The translations under genes and the position numbers were made by a program. Positions 27,027 through 35,310 of a stretch of 64,000 nt of DNA are shown piece after piece; the stretch's first letter is position 1; every line of letters begins with the position of its first letter. The notes beneath the pieces were generated by a model. It was not told the origin of the DNA and made no database searches. It was given only the letters and a program-made list of their open reading frames with translations. This DNA is from Cellulomonas cellasea (lineage in GTDB: Bacteria; Actinomycetota; Actinomycetes; Actinomycetales; Cellulomonadaceae), in NCBI RefSeq assembly GCF_006538745.1, contig NZ_BJLR01000018.1:51789-115788 (forward strand), written 5' to 3'.

Positions 27027-27878
27027 TCAGCCCCGCGGGGCCCCGAGGTCCGTCGAGAGCAGGTCGAGCGCCTCGACCACGTCGTCGGGAGTCGCGAGCC
27101 GAAACCGGGCGACGGTGTCGCCCGCGCCGACCTTGACCGTCACGTCGTCCGGCCCGAGCGCCGCGAACGCGTGCTCGTCGGTCACGTCGTCGCCCGCGTA
27201 GACCACGACGTCCGCGCCGAGCTCGGTGCGCAGCGCGGTGATCGCCTCGCCCTTGCTCGCGTGCAGCACCGAGATCTCCACGACGTCCTTGCCGTGCAGC
27301 ACGCCCGAGCCGAGCTCGGCGCCGATCGCCAGCGCCTCCCGCTCGGCGGTCTCGGCGACGTCCCGTTCGGCGAGCCGGGTGTGCACGACGACCGCGGTCG
27401 GCTTCGTCTCGACCCACACCCCGTCCCGGCCGCGCGCGACCGACGCGGTCTGCGCGCCGAGGGCCGCGAGGCGGTCCGCCTGCTCGTCGCTCAGCTGCAC
27501 GACGTCGCGGTCGAGCCCGAACGTCGTGACCCGTGCGCGCTCGGCGCCGTGGCTGCCGACGAGGAACGTGCCGGGCGGCACCTGGGCGAGCGCGTGCAGG
27601 TCCGCCATCGCGCGCCCGGAGACGAGCGCGATGCGCACGCGCGCCTCGTCGGGCAGCGCCCCGAGCGCCTCGAGCGCCGTGACGCCGCGCGGCAGGATGC
27701 GCGACGCGGACGGGTCGTCCTGCAGCGGGGCCAGCACGCCGTCGAAGTCGAGCGCGACGAGCAGCGGGCGGCGCGTGGTGTCCGCGGCGAGCGCCGACAG
27801 GGCCGCGAGCGTCGTGGACCGGTCGTCGTCCGGGCCGGAGCCGGTGGGGGAGGTCGTCGCCGTGCGCGGCTCAGACAT
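27027..27878 (-). CDS. otsB: Trehalose-6-phosphate phosphatase
   Basis: A 283-residue HAD-superfamily phosphatase that removes phosphate from trehalose-6-phosphate to give trehalose. HAD motif I DFDGVLAPL is at residues 44-52 (Asp44 and Asp46 catalytic), motif II is SGR in IALVSGRAMADL, and motif IV AGDDVTDEHAF binds magnesium. The lysine of motif III lies in HASKGEAI. Its start overlaps the otsA stop by eight bases, so OtsA and OtsB are made together. Trehalose serves actinobacteria as an osmoprotectant and in cell-envelope lipids. Length is within the family range. Confidence 0.94.
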   Translation of the reverse strand: MSEPRTATTSPTGSGPDDDRSTTLAALSALAADTTRRPLLVALDFDGVLAPLQDDPSASRILPRGVTALEALGALPDEARVRIALVSGRAMADLHALAQVPPGTFLVGSHGAERARVTTFGLDRDVVQLSDEQADRLAALGAQTASVARGRDGVWVETKPTAVVVHTRLAERDVAETAEREALAIGAELGSGVLHGKDVVEISVLHASKGEAITALRTELGADVVVYAGDDVTDEHAFAALGPDDVTVKVGAGDTVARFRLATPDDVVEALDLLSTDLGAPRG

Positions 27879-29364
27879 CGTCGCCCCGCCCCGCGGAGCC
27901 GGCGTGCACGGAGTCGGACGACTCGCCGTGCGTCGTCGTGCCGCTCTCGCCGCGCACCGGGACCGCGGTCAGCACCGCGAGGAACGACTCCGACCACAGC
28001 GCCACGTCGTTCTCCAGCACGCGCTTGCGCAGCCGGCGCATCCGCTTGCGGGCCTCGCGCGGGTCGAGGTGCACCGCGTACGTGATCGCGTCCTTGAGGC
28101 CCGCGATGTCGTGCGGGTTCACCAGGATCGCGCCCGTGAGCTCGTCCGCCGCGCCGGTGAACTCGCTGAGCACGAGGCAGCCGCGGTCGTCCGAGCGCGC
28201 CGCGACGTACTCCTTGGCGACGAGGTTCATGCCGTCGCGCAGCGCCGTCACGAGCATGACGTCGGCCGCGAGGTACAGCGCCGCCATCTCCTCCATCGGG
28301 TAGGAGTGGTGCATGTAGTGGATCGCCGCGTGGCCGAGCTCGCCGTAGTCGCCGTTGATCCGCCCGACGAGCAGCTCGACGTCGTCGCGCAGCTGCTGGT
28401 ACGCCCCGACGTTCTCCCGGCTCGGGCTCGCGATCTGCACGAGCGTGGTGTCCGCGACCGACAGGCGCTCGTCCTCGAGCAGCTCGCCGTACGCCTTGAT
28501 GCGGTGCCGGATGCCCTTGGTGTAGTCGAGCCGGTCGCAGCCGAGGAGCAGCACCTTCGGGTCGCCGAGCTCGGTGCGGATCTCCTTGGCGCGCTGCTGG
28601 ACCTCAGGGGTGCGGGCCAGCGCGTCGAACTTCTTCGAGTCGATCGAGATCGGGAACGCCGCCGCGCGCACGTGGCGCTCGACCTTGCCGTGCTTCGTGA
28701 TCGTGACGACCTGGCCGCGCGTCGTCAGGTCCGTGAACCGGCGCACGACCCGCACGAAGTTCGACGCGTCGCCCGCCCGCTGGAAGCCGATCAGGTCCGC
28801 GCCGAGGAGGCCCTCGACGACCTGCTTGCGCCACGGCAGCTGCGCGAAGATCTCGAGCGCCGGGAACGGGATGTGGTGGAAGTAGCCGATCCGCACGTCG
28901 GCGCGGAGCTGGCGCAGCATCGCCGGGACGAGCTGGAGCTGGTAGTCGTGCACCCAGACGGTCGCGCCGTGCGCGGCCTGCTCGGCGGCCGCCGTCGCGA
29001 ACCGCCAGTTGACCTTGCGGTACGACTCCCACCACTGCCGGTGGAACTGCGGCGGCTCGATGACGTCGTGGTACAGCGGCCACAGGGTGTCGTTCGAGAA
29101 GCCCTCGTAGTAGTCCTCGAGCTCACGCTCGGACAGCGGCACGGGCACGAGCCGCATCCCGTCGGCGTCGAACGGGTCGAGCTCGAGGTCGGGCGAGCCG
29201 CCCCAGCCCACCCACGCGCCGTCCGCGTTCTGCATCACCGGCTCGAGCGCGGTGACGAGGCCACCCGGCGACCGCGTCCACGTCGGCTCACCGTCCTCGC
29301 CGAGGGTGACGTCCACGGGCAGTCGGTTCGCGACCACCACGAGGTCATAACCGGCAGTTCCCAC
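27871..29364 (-). CDS. otsA: Trehalose-6-phosphate synthase
   Basis: A 497-residue GT20 glycosyltransferase that joins UDP-glucose (or ADP-/GDP-glucose) and glucose-6-phosphate. Visible motifs are VVVANRLPVDV at the N-terminus, SPGGLVTAL, WVHDYQLQLVP, GYFHHIPFP, LGCDRLDYTKGI and LRDGMNLVAKEYVAAR with NP.D near the C-terminus. GTG at 29364 has AAGGAG 10 nt upstream. A possible -10 TATGGT on the minus strand (complement of 29393-29398) precedes an A-rich stretch rare in this GC-rich sequence. It is divergent from a Ser/Thr kinase gene and coupled to otsB. Confidence 0.95.
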   Translation of the reverse strand: MGTAGYDLVVVANRLPVDVTLGEDGEPTWTRSPGGLVTALEPVMQNADGAWVGWGGSPDLELDPFDADGMRLVPVPLSERELEDYYEGFSNDTLWPLYHDVIEPPQFHRQWWESYRKVNWRFATAAAEQAAHGATVWVHDYQLQLVPAMLRQLRADVRIGYFHHIPFPALEIFAQLPWRKQVVEGLLGADLIGFQRAGDASNFVRVVRRFTDLTTRGQVVTITKHGKVERHVRAAAFPISIDSKKFDALARTPEVQQRAKEIRTELGDPKVLLLGCDRLDYTKGIRHRIKAYGELLEDERLSVADTTLVQIASPSRENVGAYQQLRDDVELLVGRINGDYGELGHAAIHYMHHSYPMEEMAALYLAADVMLVTALRDGMNLVAKEYVAARSDDRGCLVLSEFTGAADELTGAILVNPHDIAGLKDAITYAVHLDPREARKRMRRLRKRVLENDVALWSESFLAVLTAVPVRGESGTTTHGESSDSVHAGSAGRGDDV

Positions 29365-29476
29365 CGTCGATCAGCTCCTTGGGGTTTTTTCGACCATACC
29401 GTGAGGTGGTCGTGGAGGCGGCGTGCCCGCGTGCGCGCTGCGCACCTGGGCGCGCGCGTCCCGCTACTGTCCGGGC
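29365..29476. promoter_or_regulatory. Divergent otsA / protein kinase promoter region
   Basis: The minus strand carries TATGGT (29393-29398) as -10 for otsA. The plus strand carries TACTGT (29465-29470) 6 nt before ATG 29477, a leaderless arrangement for the kinase gene. No clear -35 or operator was found. Confidence 0.5.
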
Positions 29477-31591
29477 ATGGAGCGCAAGGGCCTGACCCCG
29501 GGGTCAGAGGTCGGTGGGTACTCGATCGTCGCACCGCTGGGGTCGGGCGGCATGGGCACGGTGTACCGGGCCCTCGACGGGGGCGGGGCGGCGGTCGCGC
29601 TCAAGCTGCTGCACGGCGCCGACGACACCGACACCGAGGCCCGCGAGCGCCTGCGCCGCGAGGTCCTCGCGCTGCAGCGGCTGCGTCACCCGGCGGTCGC
29701 CGCGGTGCTCGACGCCGAGGCCGACTCGACCGAGGCGTTCATCGTCACCGAGCTCGTCGACGGGGTGAACCTCGAGGAGCACGTGCGCGCGCACGGGCCG
29801 CTGGACGCCGCGGCGCTGCACGAGGTCGCCGAGGGCCTGCGCAGCGCGCTCACCGCGGTCCACGAGGCCGGCGTCGTGCACCGCGACCTCAAGCCGAGCA
29901 ACGTCCTCGTGACCGAGCACGGCCCGGTGCTCATCGACTTCGGGATCGCCCACGCGGCCGACGACGCGCGCGTCACGTCGACCGGCCTCGTCATCGGGAC
30001 GCCCGGCTACCTCGCGCCCGAGCTGCTCGACGGCGCCGAGCCGACCGCGCGCAGCGACTGGTGGGGCTGGGCCGCGCTGCTCGCGTTCGCGGCGACCGGC
30101 CGTGCGCCGTTCGGGCTGCGGCCGCTCGAGCAGGTGCTCGCGAAGGCGCGCTCGGGCGACCCGGACGTCGCGGGGATCGGTCCGCTGACCGCGGGGGCGC
30201 TGCGCGGGGCGCTCGCGGCCGACCCCGACGCACGGCTCACGCCGGCCGACGTGGTCGCGGCGCTGCAGGTGGCGGTCGCGGACGGGGACCCGGTCGAGCC
30301 GGGGGGTGCGGGTGCCGTGGTCGCGAGTGCGGGCGGCGGCACGGACGACGACGCGCGGGCCGACGACGCGGACGACGACGCGCGGGCCGACGACGCGGAC
30401 GACGACGGTGGCGACGGCGACGATGCGGACAGCGACGACGACGCCGAGGACGCCGTCGCGACGGTCCTGCTCACGAAGCGCGCCCCCGTCGCCGTGGGGG
30501 CGGCCGGTGCCGCCGGCGCCGGGACCGCCGTCGCGGCGGCCGGTCTCGCCGGTGCGGCCGGGATCGCGGCCGGGGCGCCCGCGGACGACGACGAGCCGGA
30601 CGCCGATGCGCAGGACGACGACGAGGGCGCCGGGCCGGACGACGACGAGGACGACGAGGCCTGGGCCGACGACGCGCAGGACACCGTCCTGCTCGGAGCC
30701 ACCGGCACCGCGGTCGGCGCGGTCGCGAGCTCGACGGTCCTGACGAACGACGGCCACACCCAGGTGCTCCGCGCACCGGTCGCCGCGCCGCCGTCCGTCC
30801 CGGTCACGCCCCGGGCCGACCGCCACGACGTCGTCGCCGGCGGTGTGGCCGCGGACCCCCGGACGGCCGACGGCCCGGCGTACGACGACGTGGCGTACGA
30901 CGACGGCGGGGGCGACGCGGACGACGACGCGTGGGCCGACCCGCCGGGCTACGACGCCGACCTCGAGGACGACGCCGGGTACGAGCGCCCGTTCGCGCGC
31001 CGGCGGTGGGGCAGCCTGCTGGCCCTCGGGCTCCTCGCGACCGCCGCCGCCGCGCTCTACCCGGGCTGGACGCTCGTCGTGCTCGGCGTGCTGCTCGTGC
31101 TCGTGCGCACCGCCGGCTCGACGGTCGAGGCGATGTACGCGCGCCGCGAGCGCAACGGCGTGCGGCGCACGGACACGCTGCGCGCCGTGGTGTCGACGCC
31201 GTGGCACCTCGTGCTCGCGGTGCTGGGCCTGCTCCCCGCGGTCCTCGTCGCGGGGTGCCTCGTGCTCATCGTGCTGGGCGTCCTGTGGTGGCTCCTGACC
31301 GGCGGGTACTGGGCGCCCGACGGGGTCCGGGGCGGCGAGCCGACCGGGATCATCGCGTCCGCGATCGTCGCCGGGGTGTTCGTGCTCGGCCTCGTGACGC
31401 TGTGGTGGGGGCCCATCGCGCTCACGACCCGCATCGGCGCCCGCCGCGTGCTGTCGGTCGTGGCGCCGGGGCGTGCGGGCGCGTTCGTCCTGACGCTCGT
31501 CGCGCTCGCGGTCGCCGCGGTCCTGGTGCTCGAGACGCTCGGGGACCCGCAGGTGGTGTGGTCCCCGCTGCCCCAGCCGCGGCTGCCCTGA
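29477..31591 (+). CDS. Membrane Ser/Thr protein kinase with long acidic linker
   Basis: A 704-residue protein. Residues 14-270 are a Hanks-type kinase: glycine loop LGSGGMGTVY, ATP lysine Lys43, HRDLKPSNVLV near 135, DFGIA near 154 and GTPGYLAPE. A 240-residue linker follows, extremely rich in Asp and Ala and including a duplicated DDDARADDA unit and a hydrophobic Ala/Gly stretch. The C-terminal part holds several membrane segments (about 510-700) and no PASTA domains, so it does not look like PknB. The catalytic residues are all present. It probably senses membrane or envelope state, but the signal is unknown. It appears leaderless. Confidence 0.88.
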   Translation: MERKGLTPGSEVGGYSIVAPLGSGGMGTVYRALDGGGAAVALKLLHGADDTDTEARERLRREVLALQRLRHPAVAAVLDAEADSTEAFIVTELVDGVNLEEHVRAHGPLDAAALHEVAEGLRSALTAVHEAGVVHRDLKPSNVLVTEHGPVLIDFGIAHAADDARVTSTGLVIGTPGYLAPELLDGAEPTARSDWWGWAALLAFAATGRAPFGLRPLEQVLAKARSGDPDVAGIGPLTAGALRGALAADPDARLTPADVVAALQVAVADGDPVEPGGAGAVVASAGGGTDDDARADDADDDARADDADDDGGDGDDADSDDDAEDAVATVLLTKRAPVAVGAAGAAGAGTAVAAAGLAGAAGIAAGAPADDDEPDADAQDDDEGAGPDDDEDDEAWADDAQDTVLLGATGTAVGAVASSTVLTNDGHTQVLRAPVAAPPSVPVTPRADRHDVVAGGVAADPRTADGPAYDDVAYDDGGGDADDDAWADPPGYDADLEDDAGYERPFARRRWGSLLALGLLATAAAALYPGWTLVVLGVLLVLVRTAGSTVEAMYARRERNGVRRTDTLRAVVSTPWHLVLAVLGLLPAVLVAGCLVLIVLGVLWWLLTGGYWAPDGVRGGEPTGIIASAIVAGVFVLGLVTLWWGPIALTTRIGARRVLSVVAPGRAGAFVLTLVALAVAAVLVLETLGDPQVVWSPLPQPRLP
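30346..30400 (+). repeat. 27-bp duplication in the kinase acidic linker
   Basis: Two tandem 27-bp units encode DDDARADDA followed by a third partial DDDG, within an Asp-rich stretch. It is a likely slippage product; copy number may vary. Confidence 0.75.
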
Positions 31592-31740
31592 TCCGGCGCG
31601 ACCGCCGCCACCGCCGCCACCGCCGCGACCGCCGCAACCTCCGTCGGTCCCCGCGCGACGCCTGCACGCGGCAGTCGGACCCCCGCGACCCCGGCGCGGA
31701 AGCACCCGGGACGCACAGGTCGAGCCCGTACCCTGACCCC
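31592..31740. other. Gap with short CCGCCA-type repeats and leaderless promoter
   Basis: Bases 31601-31640 are a run of CCGCCACCG / CCGCGACCG units. TACCCT at 31729-31734 lies 6 nt before ATG 31741 and is a likely leaderless -10. Nothing else is visible. Confidence 0.5.
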
Positions 31741-32376
31741 ATGACCGGCCCACGCGCGCGCGTGGCGGTGCCCCAGCGGCGCCGCCCGTCCTCGCCGCGT
31801 GGCCGTGCACCGGGCCGTGCACCGGGCCGTGCACCGGGCCGTGCGTCCCGCCGTCCGCCGGCTCGCGCCGCGCGCCCCGCCCGCCCGGCGGCGCTCGACC
31901 GGACCCTCGCGCTCGCGCTCGCGGGCGTCGGCCTGCTCGCGGTCGTGCTCGGCGTGCTCGTCGTCCAGGGGCGGCTCCTGCTGCACCCGTGCGTGAGCGC
32001 CGACGGCCCGCTCGGCCAGCTCGGCGTGCGCCTCGCGCTCCTGACCAGCGCGACCGACTGCCCCGAGGGCACGCTCGCCGTGAGCGACGCCGCGACGCAC
32101 GGCGCGATCCTCGTGCTGAGCGTCGCCGCGCCCGTGCTCGTCGCGCACGTCGTCGTCGCCGTCTTCGGGGCGGGCCTGACCGCGCTCCTCGTGCGCGCGG
32201 CCTCGTCCGCCGGGGCCCTGCTCGGCGCCGTGCTGGTGCGCCTGCCCGTGCGCCCGCGCGTCGCGTCGACGCCGCCGCGGCGCCTCGTCGTCGTCGGGGA
32301 CCCCGACGTGCGCCCGCCGGGGAGCCGCAGTCTGCGGCTCCACCCGCACCGGGGGCCGCCGCTCGCGCCCGCGTGA
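31741..32376 (+). CDS. Small membrane protein, function unknown
   Basis: A 211-residue protein, not recognised. The first 55 residues are basic and include four GRAP repeats from a 12-bp DNA repeat (31801-31848). Two or three hydrophobic segments follow (about 58-75, 107-150). Between the first two lies an extracytoplasmic loop with two cysteines (HPCVSADG, ATDCPEG) that may form a disulfide. The C-terminus is basic and Pro-rich. A DsbA-like gene starts 38 bases downstream on the same strand, which fits with a secreted disulfide but is not proof. ATG 31741 is placed by the -10 six bases upstream. Confidence 0.65.
   Translation: MTGPRARVAVPQRRRPSSPRGRAPGRAPGRAPGRASRRPPARAARPARPAALDRTLALALAGVGLLAVVLGVLVVQGRLLLHPCVSADGPLGQLGVRLALLTSATDCPEGTLAVSDAATHGAILVLSVAAPVLVAHVVVAVFGAGLTALLVRAASSAGALLGAVLVRLPVRPRVASTPPRRLVVVGDPDVRPPGSRSLRLHPHRGPPLAPA
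31801..31848 (+). repeat. 12-bp tandem repeat in the small membrane protein gene
   Basis: Four units of GGCCGTGCACCG (the last diverged) encode GRAPGRAPGRAPGRAS in the basic N-terminal tail. Confidence 0.8.
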
Positions 32377-32414
32377 GCAGCCCACCCACCACCCCGGACA
32401 ACGAGAGCAGGACC

Positions 32415-33278
32415 ATGCCCAACGAACCCCGCCAGTCGAAGGCCGAGCGCCGCGACGAGGCACGCCAGAAGGCGCTCCAGCTGCAGGCGGAGCAGAAGAA
32501 GCGCGAGAAGCGCAACCGGATCGTCGCGATCAGCGGCCTCGTCGCGGCGGTCGCCGTGCTCGCGGTCGTCGTGACGCTCATCCTCAGCCAGGGCAAGGAC
32601 GTCGCCGCCGGCGCGGCGTACACCGGCGACCCGGTGGCGATCGCCGAGGTCGAGGCCCCGTCGACCGCGCTCGAGTCCGGCGGCATCCCCGTCGGCGCCG
32701 AGGGTGTCGCGGGCGAGGAGCCCGCGGAGGACGCCACCGTCGTCGACGTCTACCTCGACTTCATGTGCCCGTTCTGCGCGCAGTTCGAGGAGTCCAACGA
32801 GCCCGAGCTGGCTGCGCTGCGCGCGTCCGGCGACGTGACCGTCGTCTACCACCCGACGTCGATCCTCGACCGTTTCTCCAACGGCTCCGAGTACTCGACG
32901 CGTGCGGCCGTGGCGGCCGCGGTCGTCGCCGACGAGGCGCCCGAGCAGTTCCTCGACTTCAGCGCCGCGCTGTTCGCGAACCAGCCGGCCGAGAACACCG
33001 AGGGCCTGTCCGACGAGGAGATCGCCCAGTTCGCCCGCGACGCCGGGGTCCCGGACGAGGTCGTCTCGCGGTTCACCGCGGCCGACGGCGACGAGGAGTG
33101 GCGCGTGTTCGCCCCGTACGTCGCGAGCCTCACGGACAACGCCGGCACGACGCTCGCGTCCGCCGGCGGCAGCGGCGAGTTCACGACGCCCGCGATCGTC
33201 ATCGACGGCGAGCGGTGGGAGGGCAACTGGCAGGAGCCGGGGTCGCTCACCCAGGCGGTGACCGCCGCGAAGGGCTGA
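32415..33278 (+). CDS. Membrane-anchored DsbA-family thiol oxidoreductase
   Basis: A 287-residue protein with a charged Lys/Glu/Gln-rich N-terminus (residues 1-34), one membrane helix (about 35-57) and an extracytoplasmic thioredoxin-fold domain. The active site CPFC is at residues 118-121 (DFMCPFCAQF), and the cis-proline loop reads FTTPAIVIDG. This domain plan is common for actinobacterial DsbA-like oxidases that form disulfides in exported proteins, with VKOR or DsbB as electron acceptor, neither of which is in this window. ATG 32415 has AGAGCAGG upstream. It is the last gene before tRNA-Thr. Confidence 0.92.
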   Translation: MPNEPRQSKAERRDEARQKALQLQAEQKKREKRNRIVAISGLVAAVAVLAVVVTLILSQGKDVAAGAAYTGDPVAIAEVEAPSTALESGGIPVGAEGVAGEEPAEDATVVDVYLDFMCPFCAQFEESNEPELAALRASGDVTVVYHPTSILDRFSNGSEYSTRAAVAAAVVADEAPEQFLDFSAALFANQPAENTEGLSDEEIAQFARDAGVPDEVVSRFTAADGDEEWRVFAPYVASLTDNAGTTLASAGGSGEFTTPAIVIDGERWEGNWQEPGSLTQAVTAAKG

Positions 33279-33281
33279 CGC

Positions 33282-33287
33282 TAGGCT
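33282..33287 (+). promoter_or_regulatory. -10 element of the tRNA-Thr gene
   Basis: TAGGCT at 33282-33287 is a good -10, about 33 bases before the mature tRNA 5' end. The -35 would lie within the end of the DsbA-like gene (GTGACC, 33258-33263), 18 bp upstream. Confidence 0.45.
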
Positions 33288-33319
33288 GGGCGCGGCGCTG
33301 GGGGAAACCCCGGCGCCGC

Positions 33320-33396
33320 GCCTCCTTAGCTCAGCTGGCCAGAGCACCTGTCTTGTAAACAGGGGGTCATCGGTTCGAATCCGATAGGGGGCTCCA
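33320..33396 (+). tRNA. tRNA-Thr (anticodon TGT)
   Basis: A 77-base cloverleaf. The acceptor stem GCCTCCT pairs with AGGGGGC (one T-G wobble). The D-arm begins GCTCAGCTGG, the anticodon stem CCTGT/ACAGG encloses loop CTTGTAA with anticodon TGT at 33354-33356, and the T-arm is TCGGTTCGAATCCGA. The 3' CCA is encoded. It reads ACA and, by wobble, other threonine codons. I see no integrated element at its 3' end. Confidence 0.96.
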
Positions 33397-33530
33397 GCGC
33401 CGCGGCGGCCGTCCCCGCGCGCAGCCCGCCCCGCCGCAGCACGTGCACGATCGTGCAGCGCCACCGCCCCGGCCGGTCCGCCGCGGGCCGTGCGCGCGAC
33501 GATGGCAGCCTCACCCTGGGGGAGGCTGTC

Positions 33531-34034
33531 ATGAAGAGAACCCGCCTGACGCTCGGCGTCCCGCTCGCCCTCGCCGTGCTGGCGACCGGCGCGTACCTGG
33601 CCTCGGCCGGCTCGACCGCCGTCGCGACGCCGCCGGCGCCCAGCCCGTCCGCCCCGAGCTCCGCGAACACAGTCAGCGGCGTCCTCGTCGGCAGCGAGGA
33701 GGGCCCGGAGAAGGTGTCGCAGGACGGCGTCGAGCTCAAGACGAAGACCGAGACGACCGTCACCACGTTCGAGCTCACCTACCCCGTGGGCTCGTACTCC
33801 GGGTGGCACTCGCACCCCGGGATCGTCGTCGCGGTGGTGAAGGAGGGCGCCGTCGAGCGGCGGACCGGGTGCGGCGCCGGGGAGGTCTTCGGCGAGGGGC
33901 AGGCGTTCACCGAGACCGGCCCGCACCACGTGAGCAACGCGGGCGAGGTCGACGCGGTGCTGTCGATCACGCGGATCTACCCGACGGCCAGCACGATCGG
34001 CCGGATCGACGAGCCGGCGCCGCGCTGCTCCTGA
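33531..34034 (+). CDS. Secreted cupin-domain protein
   Basis: A 167-residue protein with an N-terminal signal peptide (MKRTRLTLGVPLALAVLAT, Ala-rich cleavage region near 25-33) and a Pro/Ser linker. A single cupin barrel covers about 55-160. Cupin motif 1 is seen as GWHSHPGIVVAVVKEGAVE and motif 2 as HHVSNAG; the histidines of WHSHPG and PHHV would bind a metal. Cysteines at RTGCGAGE and the C-terminal RCS may pair. The role of such exported cupins is unknown (oxidase, isomerase or sensor). ATG 33531 has GGGGAGG with a 5-nt spacer. No link with neighbours is evident. Confidence 0.85.
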   Translation: MKRTRLTLGVPLALAVLATGAYLASAGSTAVATPPAPSPSAPSSANTVSGVLVGSEEGPEKVSQDGVELKTKTETTVTTFELTYPVGSYSGWHSHPGIVVAVVKEGAVERRTGCGAGEVFGEGQAFTETGPHHVSNAGEVDAVLSITRIYPTASTIGRIDEPAPRCS

Positions 34035-34045
34035 GGCGCGCCGGC

Positions 34046-34447
34046 TCAGTCGTCCGCGAGCTCCGACGGCAGCGGCAGGCGCAGCATCTGCAGCAGGCGC
34101 GCGAGCGTGGCTTCGACGAAGACGTCGACCGGATCCTCGTCGGCGCCCACGTCGGCGAGCAGCGGACGCACGGCGCCCGCGTCGAGCGTCACGCCGAGCA
34201 CGACGCGCGCCCACACGACGAAGGCAGCGGTCTCGGTGTCGTTGTCGACGGCCCGGCTCGCCGCGGGGTCGTCGAAGTAGTCGCGCGGCTGGTAGCCCAG
34301 GTAGAACAGGCCCGCGGCGCCGGCGCTCCAGAAGGACACGATCGCGAGGTCCGAGTCGTGGATCTCGACGCGCAGGAACGGCGCGCCGGGCGCGGCGTCG
34401 TCGCGCCACGCGCCGTCGGTGTGCAGGTGCACCCCGAAGTACCCCAC
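34046..34447 (-). CDS. Hypothetical protein
   Basis: A 133-residue cytoplasmic protein, not recognised. GTG 34447 is chosen because GGGAGG lies 5 nt upstream on the minus strand; an upstream in-frame start would add 35 Arg-rich residues. It begins with predicted beta strands (YFGVHLHTDGAW, FLRVEIHDSDLAIVSFW) and continues with helices (ATLARLLQMLRLPLPSEL). The aromatic-rich GLFYLGYQPRDYF lies between them. It converges with the cupin gene, separated by 11 bases, and lies about 110 bases before the response regulator gene ends. Confidence 0.7.
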   Translation of the reverse strand: MGYFGVHLHTDGAWRDDAAPGAPFLRVEIHDSDLAIVSFWSAGAAGLFYLGYQPRDYFDDPAASRAVDNDTETAAFVVWARVVLGVTLDAGAVRPLLADVGADEDPVDVFVEATLARLLQMLRLPLPSELADD

Positions 34448-34562
34448 GCTGTCCTCCCGTCGGTCCCGCCGTGCGGCCGGGCGTGCCGGCCGGCCGGCTC
34501 GACATCGTGACAGCGTGCGGGCGTGCGCGTGGGCGGTCCGGCTGCGGTTCACCCGCGCGGGG

Positions 34563-35234
34563 TCACGCGACGGGGCCGGTCTCCTCCAGGAGGCGCAGCG
34601 CGGCGGTCACCCGCGGGTTGCGCGACGGGTCGGCGTCGATGCCGAGGCCCGCGTAGATCGCGTTGATGTGGTTCTGCACGGACTTCTCGGTGATGCCGAG
34701 CGCCTCGCCGATGCCCGCGTTCGAGAGCCCCTGCGCGAGCACCCGCAGCACCTCGTACTGCCGGTCCGTGAGCCCGGCGACGGACGAGCCGGCGCGCGGC
34801 TCCATGCGCTCGAGCAGCGCCGGGTCGAGCGTCGTGCGGCCCTCGGCGGTCGACCGGATGGCCGCGACGAGCGCGTCCGAGCTGGTCGAGGAGGTCTTGG
34901 ACAGGTAGCTCCAGCCGTGCTTGACGTCCGGGGGCAGGTCGAGCAGGAGGTCCATCGCGTCGTGCGCGGAGAGCAGCAGGATGCCGAGGCCGGGCTGGCC
35001 GCGGCGCAGCGTCACGCCGAGGGCGATGCCGTTGCCGTCGGGCAGGTCGATGTCGAGCACGGCGACGTCCACGGCGCCGGGTGGGAACGCGCGCCGCGCC
35101 TGGGCGACGGTCGCGACCGCGGCGACGACCTCGAGTCCCGGGACGGTGCCGAGGGTGACCTCGAGCATGGACCGGAAGAGTGGTTGGTCCTCGACGATCC
35201 CGACACGGATCGGCGCGCCCTCGGTGGCGGTCAT
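34563..35234 (-). CDS. NarL/LuxR-type response regulator
   Basis: A 223-residue two-component regulator. The receiver domain spans 1-125 with acidic pocket EDQ near residue 16, phosphoacceptor Asp in VAVLDIDLPDGNG, the Ser in LLLSAHD and Lys in YLSKTS. The C-terminal GerE helix-turn-helix covers about 150-215 (LTDRQYEVLRVLAQGLSNAGIGEALGI). Its kinase is almost certainly the divergent gene at 35311. The two starts are only 76 bases apart. -10 CATACT on the minus strand, 7 nt before the ATG, suggests leaderless expression. The target genes are unknown. Confidence 0.92.
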   Translation of the reverse strand: MTATEGAPIRVGIVEDQPLFRSMLEVTLGTVPGLEVVAAVATVAQARRAFPPGAVDVAVLDIDLPDGNGIALGVTLRRGQPGLGILLLSAHDAMDLLLDLPPDVKHGWSYLSKTSSTSSDALVAAIRSTAEGRTTLDPALLERMEPRAGSSVAGLTDRQYEVLRVLAQGLSNAGIGEALGITEKSVQNHINAIYAGLGIDADPSRNPRVTAALRLLEETGPVA

Positions 35235-35310
35235 CCTCCGAAGTATGGTCGCTCCCTGGTCGGCCGGACCCGAGCCGGCGCGCGACACACGGAGCGGGTG
35301 CACCACGACG
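35235..35310. promoter_or_regulatory. Divergent response regulator / histidine kinase promoter region
   Basis: The minus strand has CATACT (complement of 35242-35247) 7 nt before ATG 35234. On the plus strand GGAG at 35291 is a distant ribosome site for ATG 35311. No clear operator repeat was found. Confidence 0.4.

Noticed and set aside
27226..31740. Very long plus-strand open frame through otsB, otsA and into the kinase gene
   Set aside because: It is antisense to otsBA and out of frame with the kinase. Only the last part (31741-32376) is a credible gene with its own -10.
33320..33396. tRNA-Thr as an attachment site of an integrated element
   Set aside because: No repeat of the tRNA 3' end, integrase or phage gene is seen downstream within the window.
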